A DNA stretch of 64,000 bases from Rhizobium sp. RCAM05350. Its GTDB lineage: Bacteria > Pseudomonadota > Alphaproteobacteria > Rhizobiales > Rhizobiaceae. The position numbers were made by a program, and so were the translations under genes. Positions within the stretch are counted from its first letter, which is position 1; every line of letters begins with the position of its first letter. Positions 29,481-39,010 of this stretch are shown here, piece by piece. The stretch lies in assembly GCA_024426085.1 (NCBI GenBank), contig CP087974.1:1612001-1676000 (forward strand). The letters run 5' to 3'. The notes under the pieces are model-generated. The model searched no databases and had not been told where the DNA came from. It saw nothing but the letters and a program-made list of their open reading frames with translations.

Positions 29481-30236
29481 TTAGCTGATATACCCCTTCT
29501 TCATGGCCTTGACGACAGCCTGCGTGCGGTTGACCGCATCCAGCTTCTTGCTGACATGGTTGAGGTAATGATTGACCGTGTGCTCGGACAGACCGAGGAT
29601 GCCGGCGATCTCCGAACTCGTCTTGCCGGCGGCGGTCCAGTTGAGACATTGGATTTCACGCTCCGACAGGGCGACTGGGGCACCCTTCCAGAACGAGCCG
29701 ATTTCGGTCAGGCGATTGTACACATGAATGGCGATCATCTGTAGTTCCATCATCGCGGACATTGGCAGATCGGTGCGTTTTCCCATCCAGATGACGGTTG
29801 CCCGGCTGCCATCGGCGTCGTGAACCGGGAAATAATTGGCCTGAAAAATCCCGTGCTCGCGCAACATGGCGATATAGTCGTTCGCCTGGGGCGGACGACC
29901 GCTCTCCTTTTCCCAGTCCTCAAGCGTCAACTGGAACGGCGTCGTGGTTTCCCTCAGGCGGCGAATGCCGGTCGAATGCTTCAAGAGCGAGATACTGTCA
30001 TATGTATTGACCAGATCCGCCGGCATATTGGACAGGATCGAGGCGCTGGACAGCTTTTCTGCATCGAAAGATGGAACCATGCAGACAAGGAACGTCTTGA
30101 AACCAAAGGCCAGGGTGACCTTCTTCATGTAACGAATCGCATCGAACTGGGTTTCCAGTGCTGCAATTTCTGAGGCGAAATCCCCGCCGCGCGACTGCTC
30201 TTTTTCAATCGGCTCTGCCATCAACGTATCGCGCAT
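29481..30236 (-). CDS. LuxR-type regulator with autoinducer-binding-like domain (first of pair)
   Basis: 251 residues, intact. Residues 25-165 resemble the AHL-binding domain of LuxR proteins, but of the conserved pocket only the Tyr is evident (DLVNTYDS); the paired Trp and the Asp-Pro dipeptide are missing. The C terminus is a GerE-type HTH: LSEREIQCLNWTAAGKTSSE, IAGILGLSEHTVNHYLNHV, ending NRTQAVVKAMKKGYIS. No luxI gene is in the window, so it is a solo regulator that may sense another molecule. GGAG stands 11 bases upstream of the ATG. The second LuxR-type gene ends 113 bases upstream. Confidence 0.88.
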   Translation of the reverse strand: MRDTLMAEPIEKEQSRGGDFASEIAALETQFDAIRYMKKVTLAFGFKTFLVCMVPSFDAEKLSSASILSNMPADLVNTYDSISLLKHSTGIRRLRETTTPFQLTLEDWEKESGRPPQANDYIAMLREHGIFQANYFPVHDADGSRATVIWMGKRTDLPMSAMMELQMIAIHVYNRLTEIGSFWKGAPVALSEREIQCLNWTAAGKTSSEIAGILGLSEHTVNHYLNHVSKKLDAVNRTQAVVKAMKKGYIS

Positions 30237-30349
30237 TCACAAACTCCACCGCACATCTGAGTGCGTTGCCTGGCCAAGCGCCGTCAAGCGTCGCCGATAT
30301 TTCACCCTACTCATCATGCCGGTTTCCTGCTTGCATTCATAAACATTTC

Positions 30350-31091
30350 TCAATTGATCAATCCGGCACGTATCGCTTTTGCCACGGTCTGGACGCGATT
30401 GACAGAATCCAGTTTGCGGGTGGCATGACTGAGATAGTGATTGACGGTGTATTCCGAGAGATCCAGGATTTTCGCCATTTCCGTGGTTGTCTTGCCGGCC
30501 GCCGCCCAGTGCAGGCATTCGATTTCGCGCCGCGACAGCACTGCGGGCACAGGAGAGCGCATCTCCCTGATTTCGCTCAGCCGGCCAAACAGGTATCCGG
30601 CCTTGTAGGTCAATTCCTTCAATTCGACGGAATTAACCGTCTCATGATTGCCGCCGAAACCGATTGCACCAGGCGTACCGTGTACGTCATGGACCGGGAT
30701 ATAGACACCGCGCCTCAGGTTGCCTCGTTCTGAACAGGCTCAGCACCTGATTTCCCTTGCCGTCCGAGCGCCTGTGAGAATCAAGGGTCGTGTCATAGGT
30801 GAAGGGAATGGTGCTTCTGCGCAGACGCGCAATGACCGGGCTGCCTGCCATCATGTTGGCCGCATCGTAGTTGACCAGGAAATCCTTTGGCCAATTCGTC
30901 ATGACGACTGTATCCGCAAGGCTGCAACAGGTCTTGGCCGGCACGACCATCACCAGGAAACCGGTGAATCCATAGGTGTGCGAAACTTTCTCCAAAGCCT
31001 GACGGACATCCGCTTCCCGCGTCATCGCTTCGGCGCCACGCTGATCGGCGGAAACCGTTATGGGTGATAGATGTCCGCTGAAATCCACCAT
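30350..31091 (-). CDS. LuxR-type regulator with autoinducer-binding-like domain (second of pair)
   Basis: About 247 residues. N-terminal sensor region (YGFTGFLVMVVPAKTCCSLA, NWPKDFLVNYDAANMMAGSP) keeps an NWP, a Tyr and a Pro of the LuxR pocket but not the full set. HTH: LSRREIECLHWAAAGKTTTE, MAKILDLSEYTVNHYLSHA. It is about as similar to the first LuxR protein as expected for an old duplication; both end in an NRxQxVxKAxxxGxI motif. The frame breaks near 30718 (GAGGCGCGGTG; adding CG restores PEARGVYIPVHDVHG). AGAGGTAGAG precedes the ATG. Confidence 0.85.
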
Positions 31092-31311
31092 TCTCTACCT
31101 CTTCCAGGCTCGCACCCAATGGATTCGGCGTCACGAAAACCGTTCCGCCGCCGCCCCCAGGCTTTCGTCCCGGTTAGATCCCGGAATCCCCGTCTTCAAG
31201 GCGGGAGTTCTGAACGTCGGCAGGCACAGAATCTGATATATTAAAGCTACAGCCCCGTTTTCCCGACGTCCAGTCGATTCACCTAATTAACCGTAAAGGC
31301 ATCACGAAAGT

Positions 31312-32125
31312 CTAACGCCCTGGGCCAAGACGGATTTCCACGTCTTCGCTGATGGCCAGCGCCGCCTGACGAACCGGGCGCGCCCAGCTTTCCAGCTGCT
31401 CCATCGTCACCCGATAAGCCGGCCCCGTGACCGAGATACCGGCGACAAGATCGAACCCGGCATCATGGATCGGAGCGGCAACACAGCGGATTTCCGTTTC
31501 ATGTTCTTCACGATCAAAGGCATAACCCTGCAATCGAGCCTCGTCCAGATCACGCTTCAAAGAGGCCACGGAAAGATGTGTATTGGCTGTGAAACGATGG
31601 AATGTCAGTTTACCGAGCGTGTCGGCAGAGCCGGGCCGACGGCAGCACCGACAGCGCCGCTTTCCCAAGGCCGGTGCAATAGACCGGAGAGGCATTGCCG
31701 ATCTGCGATTCCATCCGCACCGTCTGACGGCTTTCCACCTTGTCGACATAGATGATCTCGGTGCCGCGCAGTACACCCAAGTGAATCGTCTCGCCGGTTT
31801 CTTCGTGCAACCGGCGCAGATGCGGCGCGGCAACGGCGCGGAACTGGTTCTTGGACCACGCACGGTAGGCGAATTTCAGCAGACGCAGGCCGGGCTCGTA
31901 GCAGAGATCGCGCCCCTGCGTCAGCAGCCCCTCCTCCAGCAGATGGGAGAGCTGGCGATGCAGCGTGCCACGCGGCTGGCCGGACAACACAAGGATATCG
32001 CTGAATCGCAGCGGCCGTTCGGCGGTGGCGACGATCTCCAGAACGGAAAGAACCTTGCCGAGCGTGCCGGTACCGCTATTCTGTGGTTCAGCAGGAGAAG
32101 AAACAGCCAGTTCGTCCCGTTCCAT
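31312..32125 (-). CDS. IclR family transcriptional regulator
   Basis: About 271 residues. N-terminal winged HTH (GKVLSVLEIVATAERPLRFS, LSGQPRGTLHRQLSHLLEEG) and a C-terminal GAF-like effector domain (ETIHLGVLRGTEIIYVDKVE, YCTGLGKAALSVLP, RCVAAPIHDAGFDLVAGISV). The frame breaks near 31635 (GGCCCGGCTC; adding CG gives SARGSADTLGKLTFHRF). It is divergent from the sugar-acid operon starting at 32290, and a palindrome in the gap is its probable operator, so it most likely represses that operon and itself until a sugar acid binds. Confidence 0.92.
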
Positions 32126-32163
32126 TGGTCCATCCGTTTCGGTTTTCGCCGCGGCTTTGGCCT

Positions 32164-32228
32164 TGACAAGCCAGTATCAGCGGCGCTGATAATTCCAAAT
32201 AATAAGAGTCAGTTCCAAATAATGGAAC
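32164..32228 (+). promoter_or_regulatory. sugar-acid operon promoter and IclR-type operator
   Basis: TTGACA (32164-32169) and GATAAT (32188-32193), 18 bases apart, form a strong promoter on plus. Downstream is the palindrome GTTCCA-AATAA-TGGAAC (32212-32228). The 11 bases TTCCAAATAAT occur at 32193-32203 and again at 32213-32223, exactly 20 bases apart. A repressor bound here would block the start region. Confidence 0.65.
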
Positions 32229-32289
32229 GCAATCGATGTAAAAGCAAGTTGGTTTGTTGGCTTTTTACATCCCGGGAGAGCGAAACATC

Positions 32290-33059
32290 ATGGCCTTGCC
32301 AGCCGCGCAATTTCACGACCTCAAGGGGCGTGGCGTCCTGATCACCGGCGGCGGCTCAGGCATCGGCGCCGCTTTGGTCGAAGGCTTTGCGCGGCAGGGC
32401 GCGCGCGTCGCCTTCATAGACATCGCCGAAACGGACAGCCGGGCGCTGGTGGCGCATCTCACACCTTTGGTCGAGCACCCCCGATTTTCATTCCGGCCGA
32501 TCTGCGTGACGTGCAGGCTGTAAAACCCGTTGTCGATCAGGCAGCAGAGACGATCGGATCGCTCAGCGCCCTCATCAACAATGCCGCGCGCGACGACAGG
32601 CAGCCGCTGGAAGAGGTGACGGAAGTAAGCTGGGACGAAAGCCAGGCTGTCAACCTCAGGCATCTGTTCTTCGTGAGCCAGGCTGCGGTCCCCCATATGC
32701 GGCGGGCCGGAGGCGGCTCGATCGTCAACTTTTCGTCGATCGCCTTCATGCTCAATATGGGTGAAATCCCGGCTTACGCGACGGCCAAGGCCGGTATTGT
32801 CGGCCTGACCAAATCGCTCGCCGGAAAACTCGGACCGGACAATATCCGCGTCAATGCGGTGCTGCCGGGTATGGTGGTGACCGAGCGTCAGAAGAAACTC
32901 TGGATAAACGATGCCGCGATTGCCGGCATGCTGGAAAAACAGTGCCTGAAGCACATGCTCGTTGCAGAGGATATGGTAGGCCCCTGCCTCTACCTCGCTT
33001 CCGACTGTTCGGCGCGGATGACAGCCCAGGCCATGATCATCGACGGAGGCGTATTTTAA
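32290..33059 (+). CDS. SDR family dehydrogenase (sugar dehydrogenase-like)
   Basis: Short-chain dehydrogenase of about 256 residues. NAD(P) site VLITGGGSGIGAALVEGFARQ, INNAARDDRQ, catalytic Ser in IVNFSSIAFM, and YATAKAG with the Tyr-x-x-x-Lys pair. NIRVNAVLPGMVVTERQKKLW and the C terminus AQAMIIDGGVF are typical. Its operon partners act on 2-keto-3-deoxygalactonate, so oxidation of D-galactose, L-arabinose or a related aldose is inferred. GGGAGAG precedes the ATG. The frame breaks near 32492 (TTTTC; one more T restores FFIPADLRDVQAV). Its stop overlaps the next start as TAATG. Confidence 0.9.
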
Positions 33060-33978
33060 TGACGGCAGCATCCTATGCGGCGGTGGATTGGGGAACCTCG
33101 AGTTTCCGGCTATGGATCATCAGCGAGAGCGGCGCGGTGCTTGCTGAACGCCGCAGCGGCGAAGGCATGACGACGGCAGCCAAATCTGGTTTTTCCGGCA
33201 TTCTGGAATCCCATCTCGCCGCGGTTTCCGCCCCGCCACACCTGCCGGTGATCGTCTGCGGCATGGCCGGTGCCCGCCAGGGCTGGGTAGAGGCAGGTTA
33301 TCTCGACACACCGGCACCACTGAGCGCCATCGTCAAGGCGGCCGTCACTGTGCCCGACAGCAACCGGGATATCCGCATTCTGCCCGGTCTTGCCCAGCGC
33401 AGCGAAGAAGCTCCCGATGTGATCCGCGGCGAGGAAACCCAGTTGCTCGGCGCGATATCGCAACTGGGCAATGGCAGTCATCTCGTCTGCATGCCCGGCA
33501 CGCACAGCAAATGGGTGCGAGTCACCGGTGGCATCGTCGACGGTTTCTCGACCTTCATGACCGGCGAGCTGTTCGACGTCATCGCCAAGCATTCGATACT
33601 CAGCCACGCCATCGTTGACGCCGGTTCCTTTGCCAATGATGACCCGGCCTTTCTCGGCGCGGGTTGCCAAGGCTGCCAAAAACCCGGCTCTGGCAACCAA
33701 TCTGGTCTTTACGGTTCTGCAGCGGCCAATTGCTGCATGGGCTGTCGGCACTCGACGCGAAGGCCCGCTTGTCCGGCACCTTGATCGGCCTGGAAATCGC
33801 CGGCGCGCTCGCCACCGCCAAGCCCGGAAGCGGCGTCTGCCTGGTTGCCTCCGGCGGACTTGCTGCGCTGTATCAATCCGCGTTGTCGGCGCTGAACCTC
33901 ACCCCCGTCGCCATCGACGCCGATGAGGCCGTTCTCCATGGCCTCGCGGCCGCTGCCAACGCCATCTGGCCAGCCTGA
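33059..33978 (+). CDS. dgoK: 2-dehydro-3-deoxygalactonokinase
   Basis: Phosphorylates 2-keto-3-deoxygalactonate at C6 in galactonate breakdown. About 307 residues. AAVDWGTSSFRLWIISESG is the nucleotide-binding opening, GMAGARQGWVEAGYL, IRGEETQLLGAI, CMPGTHSKWVRV and FMTGELFDVIAKHSIL are family signatures. Breaks lie near 33660 (GGCGCGGG; adding CG gives LGARVAKAAKNPALATNL) and 33718 (CTGCAGCGG; adding GC gives TVLRSGQLLHGLSAL). It starts inside the SDR stop codon and is followed by the aldolase, 32 bases away. Confidence 0.93.
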
Positions 33979-34010
33979 AGCCATCCAGCCCTTTCGAAGA
34001 AAGAACCGTC

Positions 34011-34645
34011 ATGAACCGCATCCCTTTTCCGCCGATGAAATATCCGCTGATTGCCATTCTGCGCGGCCTGAAGCCTGAGGAAACGCAGGGTGTGGTCGGC
34101 ACGCTGATCGAAGCCGGTTTTACCGCCATCGAAATCCCGCTGAACTCGCCGGATCCGTTCCGCCTCGATCGAGATCGCCGTGAAGATGGCGCCCGCGGAT
34201 TGCCTGATCGGCGCCGGCACGGTTTTGACCACCGAACAGGTGGAAAAGCTCGACGGGGTTGGCGGCAAGCTGATGGTGAGCCCGAATGTCGAAACCGACG
34301 TGATCGCGCTCGTGGCAGCCCGCGGCATGGTCACCATGCCCGGCGTACTCACCCCCGACCGAAGCGCTGGCTGCCGCCCATGCCGGCGCAACCGGTCTCA
34401 AATTCTTTCCCGCCAGCGTGCTTGGCCCGGCCGGCATCGCGGCGATCCGCACTGTCCTGCCGCCAGACCTGGAAATCGCAGCCGTCGGCGGCGTTTCCGA
34501 CACCAATTTCGGCGATTACGCCAAGATCGGCATCAAGAGCTTCGGCCTCGGCTCCAGCCTGTACAAGGCCGGCATGAGTGCTGCCGAAGTCGCTGAGCGG
34601 GCAAGGGTGACCATCAAGGCCTATGATGCGGTGTACGGGGCATGA
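34011..34645 (+). CDS. dgoA: 2-dehydro-3-deoxy-6-phosphogalactonate aldolase
   Basis: Class I aldolase of the KDPG/KHG family, about 212 residues, splitting KDPGal into pyruvate and glyceraldehyde-3-phosphate. PLIAILRGLKPEE, GFTAIEIPLNSPDP, LIGAGTVLTTEQVEKL and the Schiff-base Lys in GATGLKFFPASVLGP are present, as is AAVGGVSDTNFGDYAKIG. Breaks lie near 34165 (CCGCCTCG; adding CG gives FRASIEIAVKMAPADC) and 34352. The stop overlaps the SMP-30 start as ATGA, so translation is coupled. Confidence 0.93.
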
Positions 34646-35514
34646 GCATGAGCGAGACAATACCCTTTTCCGGCAGGGTTCTCAGCGACCTGCCCCTCGA
34701 GCTCGGTGAAGGCCCGACCTTCGATCCGGCCACCGGCACCGCCTGGTGGTTCAACATCAAGGGCCGCGAGCTGCACGAGCTGCACCTGGAAAGCGGCCGG
34801 AAAACCCTGCATGCCCTGCCCTTCATGGGCAGTGTGCTGGCGGTCATCGATCCTCTGCGGCAGTTGATCGCGCCGGATCGCGGCCTGTTCATCCACGATA
34901 CGAAAACCGGTGAACTGACGGCCTATGCAGCACTGGAAAGCAATCCGGGCAATCGCTCCAACGACGGCCGCATGCATCCGTCCGGTAGCCTGTGGGTCAG
35001 CACCATGGGCCGCAAGGCCGAAAAGGAAGCCGGTGCCATCTACCATGTTGCCAAGGGTGTGGTGACACGGCTCTACGGTGGCATCAGCATTCCCAACGGC
35101 ATCTGCTTTTCGCCCGATGGCAGCATCGGCTATTTCGTCGATTCCGCCATCAATCGCATCATGCGGGTCGATCTCGATCCAGCCACAGGCCTGTCGACCG
35201 GAGATGCCACCGTGTTCAGCGACCAGAGCGGCAATCCCGGCGATGTCGATGGTTCGGTCTGCGACGCCGATGGCCTGATCTGGAATGCGCGCTGGGGCCA
35301 GGGGGCTATCGATGTCTACACGCCGGACGGCTCGCGGGTTGCCCGCCATACAGTGCCCGCCATCCAATCGAGCTGCCCCGCCTTCATCGGCGCCAAGGCA
35401 GACCGTCTGCTGGTGACATCCGCCTGGCAGGACATGGATGACGCAGCCCGCAAAGCCGATCCGAATGCAGGCAAGACGTTCGAACTCGGCGTCACCGTCA
35501 AGGGCCGTTTCTGA
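34642..35514 (+). CDS. SMP-30/gluconolactonase family lactonase
   Basis: Six-bladed propeller lactonase, 290 residues, intact. LGEGPTFDPATGTAWWFNIK with the metal Glu, SNDGRMHPSGSLWVSTMG, NGICFSPDGS and the metal Asp region VDGSVCDADGLIWNARWG match the family. In this operon it should open the sugar lactone (galactono- or arabinonolactone) made by the SDR enzyme. The dehydratase that would link the acid to KDGal is not in the window. Last gene of the operon; a terminator follows. Confidence 0.92.
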   Translation: MSMSETIPFSGRVLSDLPLELGEGPTFDPATGTAWWFNIKGRELHELHLESGRKTLHALPFMGSVLAVIDPLRQLIAPDRGLFIHDTKTGELTAYAALESNPGNRSNDGRMHPSGSLWVSTMGRKAEKEAGAIYHVAKGVVTRLYGGISIPNGICFSPDGSIGYFVDSAINRIMRVDLDPATGLSTGDATVFSDQSGNPGDVDGSVCDADGLIWNARWGQGAIDVYTPDGSRVARHTVPAIQSSCPAFIGAKADRLLVTSAWQDMDDAARKADPNAGKTFELGVTVKGRF

Positions 35515-35580
35515 ACCAGCCTACAAACTCTGAAGGTTGGGCGAGGCTCGCGAAAGCCACTGATCAGAATCGACAGACGA

Positions 35581-35616
35581 ATGAAGAAGCCGGGTTCAAG
35601 CCCGGTTTCTTCATTC
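35581..35616. terminator. bidirectional terminator
   Basis: GAAGAAGCCGGG and CCCGGTTTCTTC pair over 12 positions (one G-T) around TTCAAG. It lies between the SMP-30 gene and the convergent glyoxalase-fold gene. Confidence 0.7.
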
Positions 35617-35649
35617 AGCGCCTTATCAGCCCAGCAAGTTGGCGCGGCA

Positions 35650-36027
35650 TCACTCATGGGCTATTCGCCAGGGCGGATCTTTTCTGTTCGAGCCGGCGAA
35701 GTATAGTAATATCCGGTTGCCGCCGGGATCGAACAGCTCAGCCTCCCGCCAAAGCCAGCTCTTGTCTTCCGGTGGGCTAGAGAACGTGATGCCGGATTGC
35801 ACTAGACGACGCACCGTTTCGTCCAGATCGTCGCACTCAAAATAGACAGTCGTTCCGCTGCCGGCGTTTGCGCCCTGGTGCAGGGAAAACGTGCTGTCAC
35901 TGTCCGGGCAGGCAAAGCGTACATAATGCGGCCGTGCATCGACGATCGGCATCAGCCCAAGCGATTGATAAAAGTGCCAACCCTCATCGAGATCCGGCAT
36001 CGTCACTGTCACCTGGTTCAAACGCAT
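35650..36027 (-). CDS. glyoxalase/VOC superfamily protein
   Basis: 125-residue single-domain VOC protein, intact: MRLNQVTVTMPDLDEGWHFY, SLGLMPIVDARPHYVRFACP, and DDLDETVRRLVQSGITF, with AELFDPGGNRILLYFAG at the end carrying the usual DPxGN. The metal His/Glu set is incomplete at the N terminus (Q in place of H), so an enzyme, a binding protein or a resistance protein are all possible. The start at 36027 fits the family; an in-frame upstream ATG at 36111 would add 28 basic residues. Confidence 0.82.
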   Translation of the reverse strand: MRLNQVTVTMPDLDEGWHFYQSLGLMPIVDARPHYVRFACPDSDSTFSLHQGANAGSGTTVYFECDDLDETVRRLVQSGITFSSPPEDKSWLWREAELFDPGGNRILLYFAGSNRKDPPWRIAHE

Positions 36028-36151
36028 CGCCCAATTCCCCTTCCGCTTTTGCCTGCAGCCAGCTTTCGTCTCATGCTTATAAAACGAAAAGCTCCCTCCC
36101 CAATTGCACATCTTTTTACGGAACCACTCCCGGCCTTCGACGTTTTGTCTA

Positions 36152-36192
36152 CATCACCGGTGCGGCGGCAAGGATTTGAACCCCTGCGCTTT
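36152..36192 (-). other. tRNA 3'-half-like fragment
   Basis: On minus, GCAGGGGTTCAAATCC followed by TTGCCGCCGCACC looks like a T arm and acceptor 3' strand of a tRNA. No D arm, anticodon arm or matching 5' acceptor strand exists upstream, where the PRC-barrel gene begins. It may be a tRNA remnant, an old attachment site, or chance. Confidence 0.25.
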
Positions 36193-36225
36193 GATCGACA
36201 AAGAGAACGAAAAGGTAGGTTTAAA

Positions 36226-36823
36226 ATGACCAAGAAACTCGTAGCTTCCGTCGCCGCAGGTGCACTTTTTGCAGGCGTAACCGTATTTGCACCGCTCGGC
36301 TTCGCACAGGACACCACCCAGCCTTCGGCTCAGCCGCAGACCATGGAAACGCCGATGACCGGCGAGCAGCCGGCTGACGCCATGAAGAAGCCGATGGATC
36401 AGGCAGCGGAAGTGGCACCTGCCGGCTCCGGTTACCTGACCTGAACAGGGCGCTGATCAGATTGCTGCCAGCACCTATATCGGCCAGTCCGTCTACAATG
36501 CTTCGGACGAAAGCATCGGCGAGATCAATGACGTGATCTTCACCAAGGACGGCTCGGTTGAAGCAGCCGTGATCGGCGTTGGTGGTTTCCTCGGGATCGG
36601 CGAAAAGAACGTTGCCGTTCCGCTCGATACGATCAGCGTTGCCGAGGTTCCGAATTCGGACGACCTGAAGCTGACCACGGCTGAAACTGCCGATACGCTG
36701 AACGCTGCGCCGGAATTCAAGACCAAGTCGCAGCAGGTTGCCGAGCAGAATGCCAATGCCCCGGTCGACACGACAACCACGTCGTCCACGGCTCCGGCAA
36801 CCGAAGTGAAGCCGGCTGAATAG
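36226..36823 (+). CDS. exported PRC-barrel domain protein
   Basis: About 198 residues. A clear signal peptide (KKLVASVAAGALFAGVTVFA, cleavage near GFAQDT), a Pro/Gln/Met-rich linker, a PRC-barrel (YIGQSVYNASDESIGEINDV, SVEAAVIGVGGFLGIGEKNV) and a Thr/Ser/Ala-rich tail. PRC-barrel proteins of this exported type are frequent in rhizobia; the role is unknown, perhaps envelope stress. The frame breaks near 36437 (ACCTGAACAGG); dropping a T gives LTEQGADQIAASTY. An AAAGGTAGG precedes the ATG. Confidence 0.85.
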
Positions 36824-36869
36824 GCTTGCGCCAACCAGTAACCGATTGACGGTTTTATCATCTACAACG

Positions 36870-36889
36870 GCGCCACCTCAAGGTGGCGC
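36870..36889. terminator. hairpin between PRC-barrel and oxidoreductase genes
   Basis: GCGCCACC-TCAA-GGTGGCGC, a perfect eight-pair stem with a four-base loop, between two convergent genes. No long T run. Confidence 0.55.
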
Positions 36890-36899
36890 TGTCTCTCGT

Positions 36900-38948
36900 C
36901 TAGAATAACACCCCGTACCGCAGGGCATCATAAATCCCCGCATGGATATTGCGGCTGGCGACGGCGTCGCCGATGCGGGAACAGGTCGAACTCCCCGTCC
37001 GGATTTCGCATCTTGATCGGATTTTCCTGGCGAATCAGCGCCTTGTAGTCCACGGCGCCGAGATTGTGCGATAGCGGTTTCAGCTCCAGATAAAGGTCTG
37101 CCATCGGCAGGGTTCCGTGCTCGACGACGACCTGAGCGACCCGCCGTTCGACCGAGGCATTTGCCGAATAGTCGGAGCCCAACACCGCCACCAGTTGGTT
37201 GCCCTCGCGGCGTACCGATTTCAGCCTTGTGTTGATCGTTACGCGAACATTCTTTTCCGCAAAAGCCTTGGCATAGGGCACATGGTTCATACCGCCGATT
37301 TCCGGTGCGAACATGCGTTCCGGCGAGACGATCTCCAACTCCGCGCCCGTCGCCGCAATCATCTCCGCTGCCGTCATTCCGGTATGAGCGCCATTGTCGT
37401 CGTAAAGCAGGACAGGACCTTCGGGCTTGATGACCCCGGCGATGATGTCCCAGCTGGAAACCACCAGATCGTCGCCCGCTTCCAGCACCGGATTCTGCGC
37501 GATGCCGCCGGTGGCGATGACGACCAGATCGGGCTTTCGCTCGAGAATGTCGCCCGCCTCGGCAAAGACGTTGTAGCGGATGGGGACGCCGAGCCGCTCC
37601 AGTTCGGACAGGCGCCAGTCGACAATGCCGATCATTTCCTTGCGGCGCGGATTGCGGGCTGCGAGCAGGATTTGTCCGCCCGCCTCACCGGTCGCCTCCA
37701 GCACCTCGACGGAATGGCCGCGTTCCGCCAATACGCGGGCCACCTCCAACCCCGCCGGCCCGGCGCCGACGACGACCACCTTTCGCATTGGTCCGGTTGT
37801 CTTCGAAATCACATGCGGAATGGTCGCCTCGCGGCCCGTCGCCGCATTGTGAATACAGAGCGCACCGCCGCCTTCATAAATGCGGTCGAGACAGTAGGTG
37901 GCGCCGACGCAGGGGCGGATCTGGTTTTCGTGGCCCTCGATGATCTTCTTGACGATATGCGGATCGGCGATATGGGCGCGGGTCATGCCGACCATGTCGA
38001 GCTTTCCCTCGGCAATCGCGTGGCGTGCCGTCGCGACATCAGCGATACGGGCGGCGTGAAAGACCGGGAATTTCGTCGTGGCGCGCACCTCGCCGGCGAA
38101 ATCGAGATGCGGCGACGAGGCCATGCCCTGGATCGGGATGACATTGGTCAGATGTGCGTCGTGATCGATATGGCCACGGATGATGTTGAGGAAATCGACC
38201 TTGCCCGACCCGGCCAGCCGCTTGGCGATTTTCGACGCCCTCCTCCTTCGAAAGGCCGATGTCCCATTGCTCGTCGGCCACCATGCGGATGCCGACGATG
38301 AAATCCGGCCCGACGGCCTTGCGCACGGCGTCCAGAACCATGTTCGAGAAGCGCATGCGGTTGTCCAGCGAGCCTCCATACTCATCGTCGCGATGATTGG
38401 TCGCCGGTGACCAGAAGCCGTCCATCAGATGGCCATAGGCTTCGAATTCGATGCCGTCGAGACCAGCGGCCTGCATCCGCTGTGCAGCACTCTGCATAGT
38501 CGCCGATGATACGCTCGATGTCCCAGTCCTCGATTTCCTTGGGAAAGGCGCGGTGCGCGGCTTCTCGAACGGGAGAAGCACTAAGCACCGGCAGCCAGTC
38601 GCCCTTGTTCCAGCCGGTGCGGCGGCCGAGATGGGTGAGCTGGATCATCACGGCAGCGCCATGCTCATGACAGTCCTCAGTGATCTTCTTCAGCCACGGC
38701 ACGATCTCGTCGGAATAGGCATGGAGATTGCCGAAAGCAGGGGGCGAATCCTCAGACACGATCGCCGAGCCCGCCGTCATGGTCAGCGCAATGCCGCCCT
38801 TGGCCTTTTCGACATGATAGAGCCGGTAGCGATCCTTCGGCATACCGTCTTCGGAATAGGCAGGTTCATGCGAGGTCGACATGATCCGGTTTTTCAGCGT
38901 CAGATGCTTTAACTGATACGGTTGTAACAAAGGGTCTTTAGAATTCAT
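36900..38948 (-). CDS. trimethylamine dehydrogenase-like NADH:flavin oxidoreductase
   Basis: About 682 residues in three parts: an old-yellow-enzyme-type FMN barrel (residues 1-360: LKNRIMSTSHEPAYSEDGMP, GLDGIEFEAYGHLMDGFWSP, DEYGGSLDNRMRF), a 4Fe-4S region (CVGATYCLDRIYEGGGALC then an N), and an FAD/NAD domain (VVVVGAGPAGLEVARVLAER, LVVIATGGIAQNP). This layout is that of trimethylamine/dimethylamine dehydrogenase and N-methylproline demethylase. Breaks lie near 38490, 38238 and 36973; the last restores LFxRIGDAVASRNIHAGIYD and the stop at 36900. A demethylase of an N-methylated compound is inferred from the MttB-family gene nearby. Confidence 0.88.
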
Positions 38949-39010
38949 CTTTACGCCACCATTGATTGTTTTATACTGATACCACACCCAAATATCCCGG
39001 AGGTTTGACA

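Noticed and set aside
29481..31311. A lux box or luxI gene for the LuxR-type pair
   Set aside because: No 18-20 base lux-type palindrome is visible in the gaps and no synthase-like gene is in the window.
36120..36230. A complete tRNA gene at the T-arm-like sequence
   Set aside because: No D arm, anticodon arm or 5' acceptor strand could be drawn upstream on minus.
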